Source of the DNA: Symsagittifera roscoffensis
Taxonomy: Eukaryota > Xenacoelomorpha > Acoela > Convolutidae
Assembly (NCBI RefSeq): GCF_963678635.1
Contig: NC_087065.1
Coordinates: forward strand, 14,195,019 to 14,259,018
Reading direction: 5' to 3'
Length of the DNA: 64,000 nt
This document shows, in pieces, positions 23,601 through 30,487 of this stretch (positions are counted from its first letter, which is position 1; each line of letters opens with the position of its first letter). The notes beneath the pieces are model-generated. The model did not search any database. It saw only the letters and a list, made by a program, of their open reading frames with translations, and was not told the DNA's origin. Position numbers and translations under genes: made by a program.

Positions 23601-26600
23601 ACTGAAAAGGGGATTAGTTTGCCACTTCGCCTCGCACTTTGCTTAAAAAGAAATTTGTCGTGAATTTTTTGACTTTAGTTTTGGAGTGTGTTGACCATAA
23701 AAACGCACTAGCTATAAGCGTCATTTTGAGCTTGATGAAATCTCAACAAAATCAACTGGACTATAAAGACGTCATGAGAACATCAATATGCGGTGCTGCT
23801 GCGCACCCACAAATAAATGCTGCACAACAGATATTGAAAGTGGTTCTAAATTTGTTTCTGTGTCTCTTCAGGTTTCGCCCGACTGGCCAGTGAGAGTGAT
23901 GCCAGTGCCCCGATGCCCCCCTGGCAGCTGCCTCCAGGCATGTCCATCCGCGCACTCAGTGGAGTATTCCAACTTGACTGGATCACTAAGTCAGTATACG
24001 CCTCATAAACTTTAAAGCTTCTCTTTATTCGATTGAGGCTTATTTATATGTTTGACTTAAAGCAGAGTGTTTGTATTGGCCGCTTCTGGTAATGAGCCCA
24101 AAGCCACAATAGAAATATAGTTTTTTATTGCCGACATCCGAGATCAAATGCGAGATTTTTATTGATTGATGGTTTAAAGCTAGCGTTGTCAGAGACCTGA
24201 TTAGCTTGAAAAAGTGTGAATGAATGGTCAATAAACAAACCTGCCCGGACACTGATGAGGGAAAGTTTGACTGCTTTGAATTTAAATGAATGGAACCCGT
24301 GCAAAACTGATAAACCAAGGAGTTAACTTCACCTAATTCATGCTTCAGGGAGGAGCTATTGTTTGCGAATACTACCCACTTGTACAATGAGTGGAACCTC
24401 AGGAAGCCTGTGAAGATTGGACGCGACGGTCAGGTAAGGTCAGAGTTCAATCTCCGCACCCTCATTCCGTTATGTAATCAAATTCGACATTTGAAGAACT
24501 CAATTGCAAGGTCATAGAAGTTGAAAGCTTTTTGGTTTGTTGGAGCCATCGTGGGAAAAGCGCTATGTTTTAAGTATTTCGAGGGTTATTTGATGCATTA
24601 GCTTCAATGCTACAATTCCCTGTTTCGAATAAATATTGGAGTGATTTGAATCTTTCTCAAGCTAAAAGTTGATGAAAATGATCAATTTCAAAGAAAATAT
24701 GATATTTTCTCTCCCCTTGAAACTTTGTGTTGACATTGTCCATGATATAACTCGTTTCACTGTAAATTTGATGTTATGTCTGTGTGTGTTTGGAATGATG
24801 TTGGGCAAAAAAGATCATTTGTTTTCTGTATGTTTTACGAAATCGTTTTCTATTACAATAAATAAATAAATAGTCAATTAATGTTACAGGAAATCGAACC
24901 TTCGTGCGGTGAAAAACTGTGTCGTCTGTTCGAGTTTTCACCAACAATCGACATCTACGTGATTGTGAAGAAAGTGCGAGCTCACGAGAAGGCCAGAACG
25001 ACACGAGACACGACAGAACCCCCCGAGCCCCACTACTACGGAGGCAGAGGGGGCTACGAAGGCCGAGGAGGTGGGGGGTTCCGAGGGGGCTATAGACCGT
25101 ACAGGGGTTACAGAGGGGGGTACAGGGGTGGATATTATGGAGACAGGTACGACCACCACGAGGACTACTATAGTAGTAGAGACAGGAGGGAGAGGTCAAG
25201 GTCGCCTCCGAGGGGGTCAACATCAAGCAGATCAAGGTGGGTCGATTATTCCTCAAAGTTTCTTAGTGAAATGACGCAAAAATGGTCCCTTTTTTAAGAG
25301 TAATGAATGTAGTGTAGACTGTTATATAGGTCTTGCTGATTTTTGTTTTTTTTTTCAGGAAAAAGTCTTAAAATGCTCTTATAACTACAGATGTGCATTC
25401 AAACATATTAATGCATTTATGAATGCCTTAAGGTATATACGCACTTTTGAGTTCAATTGAAATTAATCTGCTGAAAGTTACGTAAATAGCACTCTCCAAA
25501 CACGAACGTCGAAATGGCGCAAAAAACGCGAACGATTTCTAGTTTCGAAAGTGGAATTTAGTTTTTAGATTTCCAGCGGAATAAAAACTTTACTTATTGA
25601 TCCAGTTTTCTCAAGTTGGGTTAATGTTATAAAAAAAACGCCAATCATAAATTTTTCTAGAAATTCAAAGAAAAAGCATCAGTTTTTTTCTTTGAAATTC
25701 GAAAGATAAGATTTTTTTTTCAACAAAGTTTACTTGCGTTCATTACTCTTTTCCAACTGTCAGTTAACTATGTTTCAATCGTTTCAATATGCCACAATAG
25801 TTTTTGTATCATTTGATGCCCTTTATTCAATGAATGTCGGTTGCGAAGTTTATTTTTTTCCTGTGGATTTTAGCTACAATGAAACGAGCTGCCCAGCTAT
25901 GTTTAACGATTTTGTGTGGTAAATTTTATTTTGCATCTCATAATTTCTTTTCTAAAGAACTTTCCATGTTATATATCTTCCACTGATAAGTTGATCTTTT
26001 TACATTTTAATGCTCCCGGTTGAACGTTTGGCGTATTCAAGAATATAACTGAAACTATGATAGTCTTGTTAAGTCTCAGTGAATGTATTTGGAACTTTCT
26101 TCAACAAAGCTCTCATTAATTTACTCTATCTGCTGTATGTGTTTTTACATGCGTTAGTTTGACCTCAAGTCAACATGTAATAATTCGTTGATCTTCTAGG
26201 GGCTTCAATAACGAGTACTTCTCAACTCGTGGTTCTGGGTCCAGCAGTCGACAAGACTACGAGCGAAGACATAGTCGGGAACGCTCCTCGGAACGACATC
26301 GCAACGAAGAGTCATCTTCCTCGAGACGGAGGGGGGAGGATCGAGGAGGCGATGAGAGTCGGGGGAGGGGGTCTTCGCCTTATGGAGACCACGTGAGCAA
26401 AGAGACAATGTTGCATGGCAGCTACAACGACTACATGCGAGAGTTTCACAAACAGATGCAAAGAGCCTACCCTGGTTTTCCAGGACCGTTTCCGCCTCCT
26501 GTGAGTTGTCGCCATAAATGATTTAACCTTTGAAACGACATCAGTAGAAACGGAAACAAGAGAATGAAGTACATGAAGTTTTCTCGGAAACCTGGGAGAT

Positions 26601-28245
26601 CTGTTTTTCATTATATTTTTAACCGTTAACACATAACAGCGGTTAACAGTTGGTGCCCCCTTGTAGAAGCTGTTTTACCGTAGATTTTTGAATACAGTTC
26701 AGAAAGATTGCTTGGAAAGTATTGTTCATTTTTTAGCCGGTGGATTGCTTCGAAGTTAATGTTTGTACAGATGCGTTTTTAATCTATGTCCTTATTTTTA
26801 AGCAACCATCACTGTTGGTCTTCTCTGCTGGTGAAAATTGATATCTATGTATTTGTATTTGCTCTAATGGTGTATAACTGTTGGTTTCAGTTCATGGGAA
26901 TGCAGTTCTACCCGCCCCCATTCTCAGTTCCTCCTCCCAACTTCGGAGCTGCTGTTCCCTCCATTCCCACCAAAGAAGACGTAAATTACATTACCAATCT
27001 TTCATTACTGCTGAAGTGTTAATGACTGTTGTTTTAAATTGTTTTTCAGAAAAATTCTTTTAAGTTGTTGATGCTCAAAGTTATCTTTTGGCTCTTCAAC
27101 TTTTGGTTTCTTTTTTAGGTTCACTTCAAATTCATTTGCGGAAGGAAAAGCAAATTTTCATCTCCGTTAACAACACTAAATATCGCAAAAATGGAACACA
27201 TTTCTTACTACAAAAAGTGAATTATTCGTTTTCCTCGCGAACGTAGTGTATTAGAACGAACATTATTTTTTCATAACCTAACTGGCAAATAAAAGTGTTC
27301 ATTAAAAGTTCACTTATTTGTTGGCACTTTTGCTATCATCACGATGTGTAGCATTGGACATCTCATAGCATCTGTTCTCTGATTTATTTCTGGCAAGTGT
27401 TTTTTATTTATTAAGCGTCCGTGGCTCAGTGGGTAATGCGTGAGACTCATAATATCTCGGTCGCAGACCGAATTCGAGACCTGGCCGAATTTATACTAAT
27501 TATTTCTACTTTTTCTTATTGCACTTATAAAGCTGCTTTTTGTCGTGTTTTCGCTAGTGTCTGCGAAGCCAAGCATCGGATCTGTTTAAAATTCTAGCGA
27601 AATTTCAAAAAAAAACTTTTGGTCCAGTTTTCTCAAATTCAATCGAAAACTGTTTTTGGAATTTCAAAGCAGTTTTCTCAAATTCAATCAAAATTCTGTT
27701 TTCGGAATTTCAAAGAGCTAAGGCCATATTTTTTCTTTCGAGCTTTTTGGAACTTCTAGAAAGAACAGCAATTTTCTCGGCTTCGTTGAGTTCGTGAACT
27801 CTTCATGAGCTCTGTGCATTTGCTAACTTCAATTGTTAATATTGAATGTTTCGACGCAAAATTAACGGAACTGAAAAATTATTAGTGGTTCTAACAGCTG
27901 ATTTATTATCAGGACATAGAGACACACGCGAAGCTGGTTGATAAGTTCCTTAAAAATACCCGACATCGCAGCGACTCCTCGGCCTCCCGGTCGGACTACG
28001 AGGATGAGGACGAGGACGAAAATGTCAGTGACGACGAAGCTGCAGACGACTCACTCTCGGATGGCGATGCTTTCTCCGGTTCGTATGAAGTGAGAGCGGG
28101 TAAAAGATCTCGCCGAAGCACGAGTCGTCAACGCAGTGGTCGGACCAATAAAAAGTCCACTCATCGTAGCTCCTCAGTGGATAGCGAAGACGATGAAGAC
28201 AATTTCATCCAATATTCGTCAAAGTCAGCCCAAAGGAAATACTAA
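2363..28245 (+). CDS. YTHDC1: YTH-domain m6A reader, YTHDC1-like (14 exons)
   Basis: Nuclear reader of N6-methyladenosine in RNA; in animals YTHDC1 (fly YT521-B) links m6A to splicing and export. Coding exons: 2363-2390, 2467-2639, 20261-20306, 20395-20547, 21231-21461, 22802-22986, 23129-23182, 23270-23324, 23872-23989, 24349-24433, 24890-25236, 26200-26500, 26891-26980, 27913-28245. All junctions are GT-AG with matching phase, and total length is 2199 nt (732 aa; human 727). The YTH domain spans about residues 252-400. It contains ARFYMIKS, the first cage tryptophan W275 (NVWST), the second W326 (PPWQLPPGM), L337 and GRDGQ at 372-376. The N-terminus is acidic and Ser-rich with a poly-Ala run. 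After YTH come a Tyr/RGG-rich stretch (425-464), RS dipeptides, a Pro-rich segment (about 575-615) and an acidic, Arg/Ser-rich tail. The domain order matches YTHDC1, not YTHDF or YTHDC2. The join of the first two exons is inferred. Confidence 0.92.
2640..3288. other. Intronic sequence with no recognised element
   Basis: This is the start of the long YTHDC1-like intron 2 and the 3' flank of the PLD3/4-like gene. A TTTATT near 2915 would read AATAAA on the minus strand and could serve as the PLD poly(A) signal. That is only a guess. I see no coding frame or repeat structure here. Confidence 0.3.
3289..8325 (-). CDS. PLD3/PLD4-like type II membrane 5' exonuclease (3 exons)
   Basis: PLD3/PLD4 family: endolysosomal 5'-3' exonucleases acting on single-stranded DNA and RNA, made as type II membrane proteins. 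Minus-strand exons are 8325-7561, 7422-6771 and 3539-3289 with GT-AG junctions in phase 0 and phase 1. They join to 555 aa. An in-frame TGA lies five codons before the start ATG. A cytoplasmic tail is followed by a membrane segment at about residues 82-107, then the family's VESIP at 140-144. The first HKD motif is H271-x-K273 with GSANMDWRSL (286-295). The second is NHNKYMVTD (482-490) with GTNNW (496-500). The C-terminus has the conserved QEQLRQVFLRDW. The Asp expected at position 278 in the first motif is Asn. The start could also be Met10. Intron 1 is 138 bp and intron 2 about 3.2 kb. The gene lies wholly inside intron 2 of the YTHDC1-like gene, antisense to it. Confidence 0.93.
4436..4722. 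mobile_element. Short inverted-repeat element, family A (AAGAGTAATGAACG ends)
   Basis: The left end TTAAGAGTAATGAACGTAG (4436-4454) is mirrored by GTTCATTACTCTTTTCC (from 4708). The interior shares text with copies at 14.0-14.75 and 25.3-25.75 kb: AAAAGGAAGGCAAACT, TCGACTTC, GGAATAAAA and GATCCAG blocks. At under 300 bp with no coding frame it behaves like a MITE. The superfamily is not set. Confidence 0.6.
5100..5960. repeat. Degenerate tandem repeat, ~155-170 bp period
   Basis: About five diverged units repeat CTACCCTCCCAAATCTGAGA (near 5286, 5420, 5600, 5760, 5930), then GGGTTGTGGGAAGCTCCCCT and GACCCTCGGAAAAGTC. It lies in intron 2 of the PLD3/4-like gene. Diverged pieces of the same repeat occur near 28.9, 29.55 and 32.5-32.9 kb. 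Confidence 0.7.
6330..6372. mobile_element. Fragment related to the 48.6-kb GGCACTG element
   Basis: CAGAATACTTTTCGGCACTG and TTGCACTGCCGCG match the right end of the element at 48638-49434, where TAATTTTCGGCACTGTTGAAC occurs. Only this short end piece is present, within the PLD intron. Confidence 0.4.
8326..9600. other. A+T-rich intronic DNA, nothing recognised
   Basis: This is the 5' flank of the PLD3/4-like gene inside the YTHDC1-like intron. It should hold the PLD promoter, but I see no convincing TATA box or initiator. The repetitive T-rich text shows no open coding frame. Confidence 0.3.
9640..9850. mobile_element. Family A inverted-repeat element, partial copy
   Basis: It contains TTTTGTTCAAAGGAAGGCAA, CTCCACTATCGAAC, TCGAATTTCGAAAGTGGA and AATTGAAAGAGCTTTAAGG, in the same order as the copies at 14.08 and 14.5 kb. 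Neither terminal repeat is clear. Confidence 0.45.
10055..10215. repeat. Short local repeats of a GTGTAAATT / TAATTTACACC motif
   Basis: GTGTAAATT or its complement recurs about five times (for example near 10062, 10078, 10100, 10121, 10138), interleaved with TAATTTACACCATA-like text in both orientations. The stretch can fold into several small hairpins. It may be a decayed inverted-repeat element. Confidence 0.45.
11395..11600. other. G+C-rich island of unknown origin
   Basis: A sharp rise in G+C with CGCCCCCTCAG, GGGATTCGACCCCCTGCC and GCCCTCC breaks the T-rich background. A 68-codon plus-strand frame crosses it but resembles no protein I know. It is most likely a fragment of a G+C-richer transposable element, next to the hAT-like remnant that follows. 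Confidence 0.35.
11660..11913. mobile_element. hAT-like MITE fragment ending CCTAGATCCGCCCCTG
   Basis: The right end GAAAATCCTAGATCCGCC plus CCTG (11890-11913) and the interior (GTTTTCCAAAAAGTGCC, AAATCCGCCCCCTCC) match the complete copy at 56550-56803. A matching left terminus with CAGGGGCGG is not visible, so the copy is truncated or diverged on that side. Confidence 0.6.
12526..12695 (-). CDS. Orphan terminal exon candidate, unknown protein
   Basis: On the minus strand a good acceptor (TTTCTTTCATTCAG) leads into an open exon of 170 nt. It encodes ILTSDVYLSMARDGLFES, then YIYTFSQSTILYCDSDPKPE, and ends in a Ser/Arg-rich tail (KTRSSNNINK) at a TAA (12528-12526). The exon is G+C-richer than its flanks and avoids rare-looking codons, as real exons here do. 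It enters in phase 1. No upstream exon could be fixed, and I recognise no family. It may be the last exon of a second nested gene, or an extinct one. Confidence 0.4.
13478..13792 (-). CDS. Hypothetical 104-aa open frame
   Basis: This is a complete minus-strand frame starting MMKILGLRSALREVESNELP with an in-frame TGA directly upstream, ending NLPK and TGA. It has mixed hydrophobic and charged composition (FDLLAVSFDLCSSNLVIIIT; DFRLQVVYPTVKLNCDW) and normal-looking codon use. The family is not recognised. It could be a single-exon gene, an exon of the gene that owns 12526-12695, or chance. Confidence 0.3.
   Translation of the reverse strand: MMKILGLRSALREVESNELPPFDLLAVSFDLCSSNLVIIITKDQLFVRKFSTNPSPSNRPKLTDVPFSLSDFRLQVVYPTVKLNCDWLTKFGHRVLLTRGNLPK
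14000..14350. mobile_element. Family A inverted-repeat element copy
   Basis: It shares AAAGGAAGGCAAACTCCACT, ATCGAGCAGCAAAATCGTAA, TTATTGATCCAG and TTGAAAGAGCTTTAAGAG with the other copies. It ends in GCGTTCATTGACTATTTTAAC, a diverged form of the GTTCATTACTCTT terminus. Confidence 0.5.
14385..14760. mobile_element. Family A inverted-repeat element copy
   Basis: It begins TTAATGAACGCAGTGAGTAC (14390) and carries CGCGGTTTGACTTTTGAAG, AAAAGGAAGGCAAATTTCAC, TCGACTTCTAGTTTCGAAGG and GAAAGAGCTTTGAAGCC. Its far end merges into the hairpin at 14762-15007, which contains AGTCAATGAACGCAAAG in both orientations. Confidence 0.5.
14762..15007. repeat. Near-perfect hairpin with ~105-bp arms
   Basis: Arm 14762-14866 (AAACATGATTTAAAAGATAT ... 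AAAGAAACAAAAAAACTGAC) is the reverse complement, with only a few differences, of 14903-15007. The loop is about 36 bases. The arms contain the AGTCAATGAACGCA terminus of family A elements. This looks like two element ends in inverted orientation, or a small foldback. Confidence 0.8.
15103..15303 (-). other. Minus-strand Lys/Glu-rich open frame
   Basis: An open frame reads GFHFSKEMVAIKKRLESTEK then KNQMSKKSEQEPKAHNLYAT to a TGA. A possible acceptor (GATGACTTCAG) lies near its start. Its composition resembles a linker or coiled-coil exon. It may belong with the Lys-rich frames at 15610-16223, but no consistent splice joins them. Confidence 0.25.
15610..16223 (-). pseudogene. Lys/Arg-rich open frames broken by a frame change
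   Basis: Two minus-strand frames abut. The first (16223-15870) reads NLHRGEEQLRNTCDRKKLRK and stops shortly after ARIKTSKIKQTSHPT. The second, in another frame (about 15885-15610), reads HLKKLSKKQHSIENDKLQKQ, later SWSKKLLKKLVSNKDEETNR and FQFLKKLRSDKNKFK to a TAA. Together they would give about 190 Lys/Arg/Gln-rich residues, partly coiled-coil-like. The step between them has no usable intron (the GT and the next AG are too close or misplaced), so it looks like a frameshifted relic. A-rich DNA can fake Lys-rich frames, so caution is needed. Confidence 0.3.
16230..17690. other. Intronic A+T-rich DNA, nothing recognised
   Basis: No open frame with splice support, no tandem structure and no inverted termini were seen here. 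Confidence 0.3.
17700..19500. repeat. Tandem repeat array, ~165-bp unit, about 10 copies
   Basis: The phrase GGAGTTGCGAATCTTGCCTC, followed by ATGGCTGCTCAAATCCTTG and TAGTTTTCGAGATATGACG, recurs near 18003, 18172, 18337, 18509, 18673, 18800, 18953, 19123 and 19272. Spacing is roughly 130-175 bases. Units are diverged (15-30% by eye) and degrade toward both ends. It lies in YTHDC1-like intron 2. Short open frames inside are artefacts of the repeat. Confidence 0.8.
19510..20260. other. End of the long intron, nothing recognised
   Basis: Unique A+T-rich sequence runs up to the exon at 20261. The acceptor GTTTCGAAATAG is preceded by a pyrimidine-rich stretch (TTCGTTCATCGTTCAATTTG). Confidence 0.3.
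21691..22423. mobile_element. Foldback DNA element with 312-bp inverted arms, TA-flanked
   Basis: Arm 21691-22002 starts CAGTGCTGATTTAAATTATC and continues CGGACGAAAC. Its near-exact reverse complement is 22113-22423, ending GATAATTTAAATCAGCACTG. TA lies on each outer side (21689-21690 and 22424-22425), the target duplication expected of Tc1/mariner or pogo-type transposons. The CAGTG start and TTATCCGGAC text also fit that group. The loop is about 110 bases. No transposase is recognisable, so it is a non-autonomous foldback in intron 5 of the YTHDC1-like gene. Confidence 0.75.
22440..22700. mobile_element. Family A element fragment
   Basis: TCTCACGGTTTGACTTACGA, GAATGACTTCTAGTTC, CCCAGCGGAAAACAAAAAC and GATCCAGTTTTC match family A. 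The ends are not preserved. Confidence 0.4.
23432..23548. repeat. G-rich simple repeat (GGCAGGGC-like) in YTHDC1 intron 8
   Basis: About 115 bases of GGCAGG, GGGGCAAGGC and a run of more than ten G, in an otherwise T-rich intron (23325-23871). The G tracts on the plus (transcribed sense) strand could form G-quadruplexes in the pre-mRNA. The open frames across it on both strands are compositional artefacts. Confidence 0.75.
25297..25755. mobile_element. Family A inverted-repeat element, best-preserved copy
   Basis: Left end TTAAGAGTAATGAATGTAG (25296) and right end TGCGTTCATTACTCTTTTCC (about 25735) are inverted repeats. The ~450-bp interior carries the family blocks (GAACGATTTCTAGTTTCGAA, TTCCAGCGGAATAAAAAC, TTATTGATCCAGTTTTC). 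It lies in intron 11 of the YTHDC1-like gene and has no coding capacity. Confidence 0.65.
26981..27912. other. YTHDC1 intron 13 with family A debris and a tRNA-like unit
   Basis: 27110-27170 has AGGTTCACTTCAAATTC and GGAAGGAAAAGCAAATT, like family A. 27600-27760 has two tandem copies of TTTTCTCAAATTCAATC with AATTTCAAAG. The tRNA-like element sits between them (listed separately). Confidence 0.4.
27415..27487 (+). tRNA. tRNA-Met(CAT)-like sequence, probably a pseudogene or SINE head
   Basis: GCGTCCGTGGCTCAGTGGGT starts like a tRNA. It contains a good RNA polymerase III A box (TGGCTCAGTGG), an anticodon loop CTCATAA (CAT, Met) and a B box-like ATTCGAGAC with one mismatch. The anticodon stem is spoiled by an extra AT after the loop, the T arm carries extra bases and the 3' end does not pair with the acceptor 5' strand. 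It therefore looks like a decayed tRNA or the promoter head of a tRNA-derived SINE, inside YTHDC1 intron 13 and in the same orientation. Confidence 0.5.
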
Positions 28246-28347
28246 AACTGAAAAGAACTTGATGTTAAACTGGAATAGAGCAAACGTGAAATAGTGTTAC
28301 TTATTTTTTCTTAGAAACCCAATTGAAACTTTTTGCTAGTACTGTTT

Positions 28348-28353
28348 ATTAAA
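28348..28353 (+). promoter_or_regulatory. Possible poly(A) signal ATTAAA for the YTHDC1-like gene
   Basis: ATTAAA lies about 100 bases after the TAA stop (28243-28245). It is the commonest variant of the animal poly(A) hexamer. No transcript end is known, so this is only a candidate. Confidence 0.3.
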
Positions 28354-28614
28354 TTCCATTTGGGATAAATTATAAAAATGTGTACCGGGATTATTTCAAT
28401 AATTTTGGCTTTCGATAATTTACATAACAGTTTATTCCATTTGGATTGTAAAAACTAAACGAAAATCTTTGATATTGTCGTATTAAGGCCATTGACAGTG
28501 ATGTCTTAAAAGTTGGATCCAAAAAAGAAGGAATTTGGGATCAAATGTCTAAATTGATAAAAAGCACAATGGAAAAAGTATATGTCTTATTTAAATATTG
28601 AATAGGCAGTTTGA

Positions 28615-28766
28615 CAACTACGAGAAGATCTAGATGGAATAGGTGCTCCTCGGGATTTTGACACGCCCTTTATTGTTCCGACCGCCTACCTAGAGTTTGA
28701 AAAGAACTGCGGCTTAGGGCAAGTTTATTTTTTCCGCGCACGATCAAGTGCAACTAATAAAGGTAA
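28615..28766 (+). other. Coding-like island, possible exon of an unknown gene
   Basis: A G+C-richer block stays open in one plus-strand frame, reading DLDGIGAPRDFDTPFIVPTA then YLEFEKNCGLGQVYFFRARS. It ends at a good donor (AAAG then GTAAGC, near 28762). Possible acceptors upstream (GATCTAG) are weak and no ATG is present. The opposite strand is also open for a stretch (KGVSKSRGAPIPSRSSRS). It may be an exon or a transposon fragment. I recognise neither. Confidence 0.3.
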
Positions 28767-28769
28767 GCT

Positions 28770-30480
28770 GGGCCAAGTGACGTATCATATAAAAATCCTT
28801 TCCTTAGTGTCACGTATTTGAAGAATCGAGAAGACTATTGCTAGTCTTTTCATTTTGCCTTTTAACTGCAAAAATCTGCGATGCAGGTTGCAATCAACAA
28901 CAATTTATCCGGATCTCCCTTTCTCAAATACTTACTCTCCAAACTCTGTAGAAACAAGTTATGGCCTCAAGTAAGCCCATTTTTTGACAGTAAAATAAAA
29001 TTTTTAACACTTGTGGTTTTTCTTTAAAATTACCCTGCTAAACCGGAGATAAGGGATTTAACCAAAAAAGCAATTATGCAAATCTGATTTGCGCAAGCGG
29101 CTAGGTCTTCATTTTAAAACAAAATGGCATTAAAATGTTCAAAGTTCGAAATTTCACCCGTTTTTTAGAACGTTATACCTTTTGTCCTGAAACTGTCCTG
29201 CTGATTCTGAAATTGATAATTCATTCAAAACACCATGCTGCTTAAATTTTTACTGAGTATTCTGTTTTACCCTGTTTTCTGTAGAAAAACTTATAGGTAC
29301 TTCGGAAAAATTTTTTTTAAGATGTTCAGTTTTTTTCTTAAATTTGCCCACTATTCTCGAAAAATACTTGCTTAATCTGATATTGAGATTCAATTTAAAA
29401 AAAACAGTGTGCTGAAATCTTTAATCTAAAAATCAGGGCGTGGAAAGCTGAAGTTTTTTCCACACTTAAGTGAAAATTTTATAGATTTAGGAAAACTCAA
29501 ATTTTTGAAGTTTAGGTCAATTTGGAATGATTTTTAATTATTTTTCAAAAATTACCCCGACAAATTTGAGATGAAGATTTCAAAGAGCGAATAGTAGTTT
29601 TCTGCTGTAAAATAGCGGTTAGTCCACTACTGAAGCAGAGATGCAGGGTTAAGCGTAAATCCGTTTTGTAATTTTTCAACTGACGCATTTCCGTATAAGT
29701 ACAATATAAGTTCAAAAATATAAGAACAGGTAGATCCAGAATCAACAGGTCGGATATTCAAATCAGAAAAATTTAAAAAGTTTTGAGTTTATGGTCAAAT
29801 TTTTGCTTCATAATATTGACACTTTGATAGAAAAATAGCTGCTTTATTGTTGGTTAGTAAGTAAAATTACAAGCGGTCGCGGAGCAGATGTGAGAACGTA
29901 ATACTCCTAATTTCAAAAAAAAACTTTTTAAAGTGCATTCTGTTCTCTTTTCAAATTGTGTTACCTGTTTTATAGCTCTTTCTTACATTTTCTTTGCGTG
30001 TGTTTGCATCTATGTTGATTACTCTTCACTCAGCTTTGATGACGCTCAATTTGACTCATGCAATTTCTACGTTGTTTTAGCTCTTAACACTTGGTTTAAT
30101 ATTGCACCCCAACATTTTGCAGGCTCGTTCCCACTTGGCCTGGACATAACACGGTCGCTTTTGCACCCTATGGTCTGGTGTTTCACTCACGGCAAGACCT
30201 TGATTTCGATTGTCTGATCAATTTTGTCAACTTACGTGCCACATCACGCATACTTCTAGCGTTGTAAGCAAGAATCATGGTCATTGCAAACGTTTTTCAA
30301 TGTAGTTTCAGGTAGGACTGTAAACTTTTTAAATTTTTTTTTTCATAAAATATTTTTCCGGCTCAATTTGATTCTGCCCAATTTGCCAAATCAGATTTGA
30401 CTCAATTTGTTTCTGCGATTGTCGCCTTCGTTTCCGCTTGGTGAATTATGTTCCTTTGCTAACTTAGAATATTGCAATCG
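28770..30480. other. Intergenic A+T-rich DNA with a small G+C-richer patch
   Basis: Diverged pieces of the 5.1-kb repeat occur near 28.92 and 29.55 kb (CTACTCTCCAAA- and TTACCCCGACAAATTTGAG-like text). A patch at 30110-30220 (CAGGCTCGTTCCCACTTGGC) is G+C-richer and follows a TTTTGCAG, but no protein is recognised. Nothing else is supported. Confidence 0.3.
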
Positions 30481-30487
30481 GGTAAAA

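Noticed and set aside
23433-23663. Gly/Arg/Ala-rich frame (and its Pro/Leu-rich opposite) in intron 8
   Set aside because: It arises from the GGCAGGGC simple repeat inside an intron that interrupts the YTH domain with consistent splice phases.
24774-25256. 160-codon minus-strand frame and overlapping plus-strand frames in the YTHDC1 region
   Set aside because: They are antisense or off-frame readings of the RGG-rich exon 24890-25236, whose plus-strand frame is fixed by splice phase and YTH homology.
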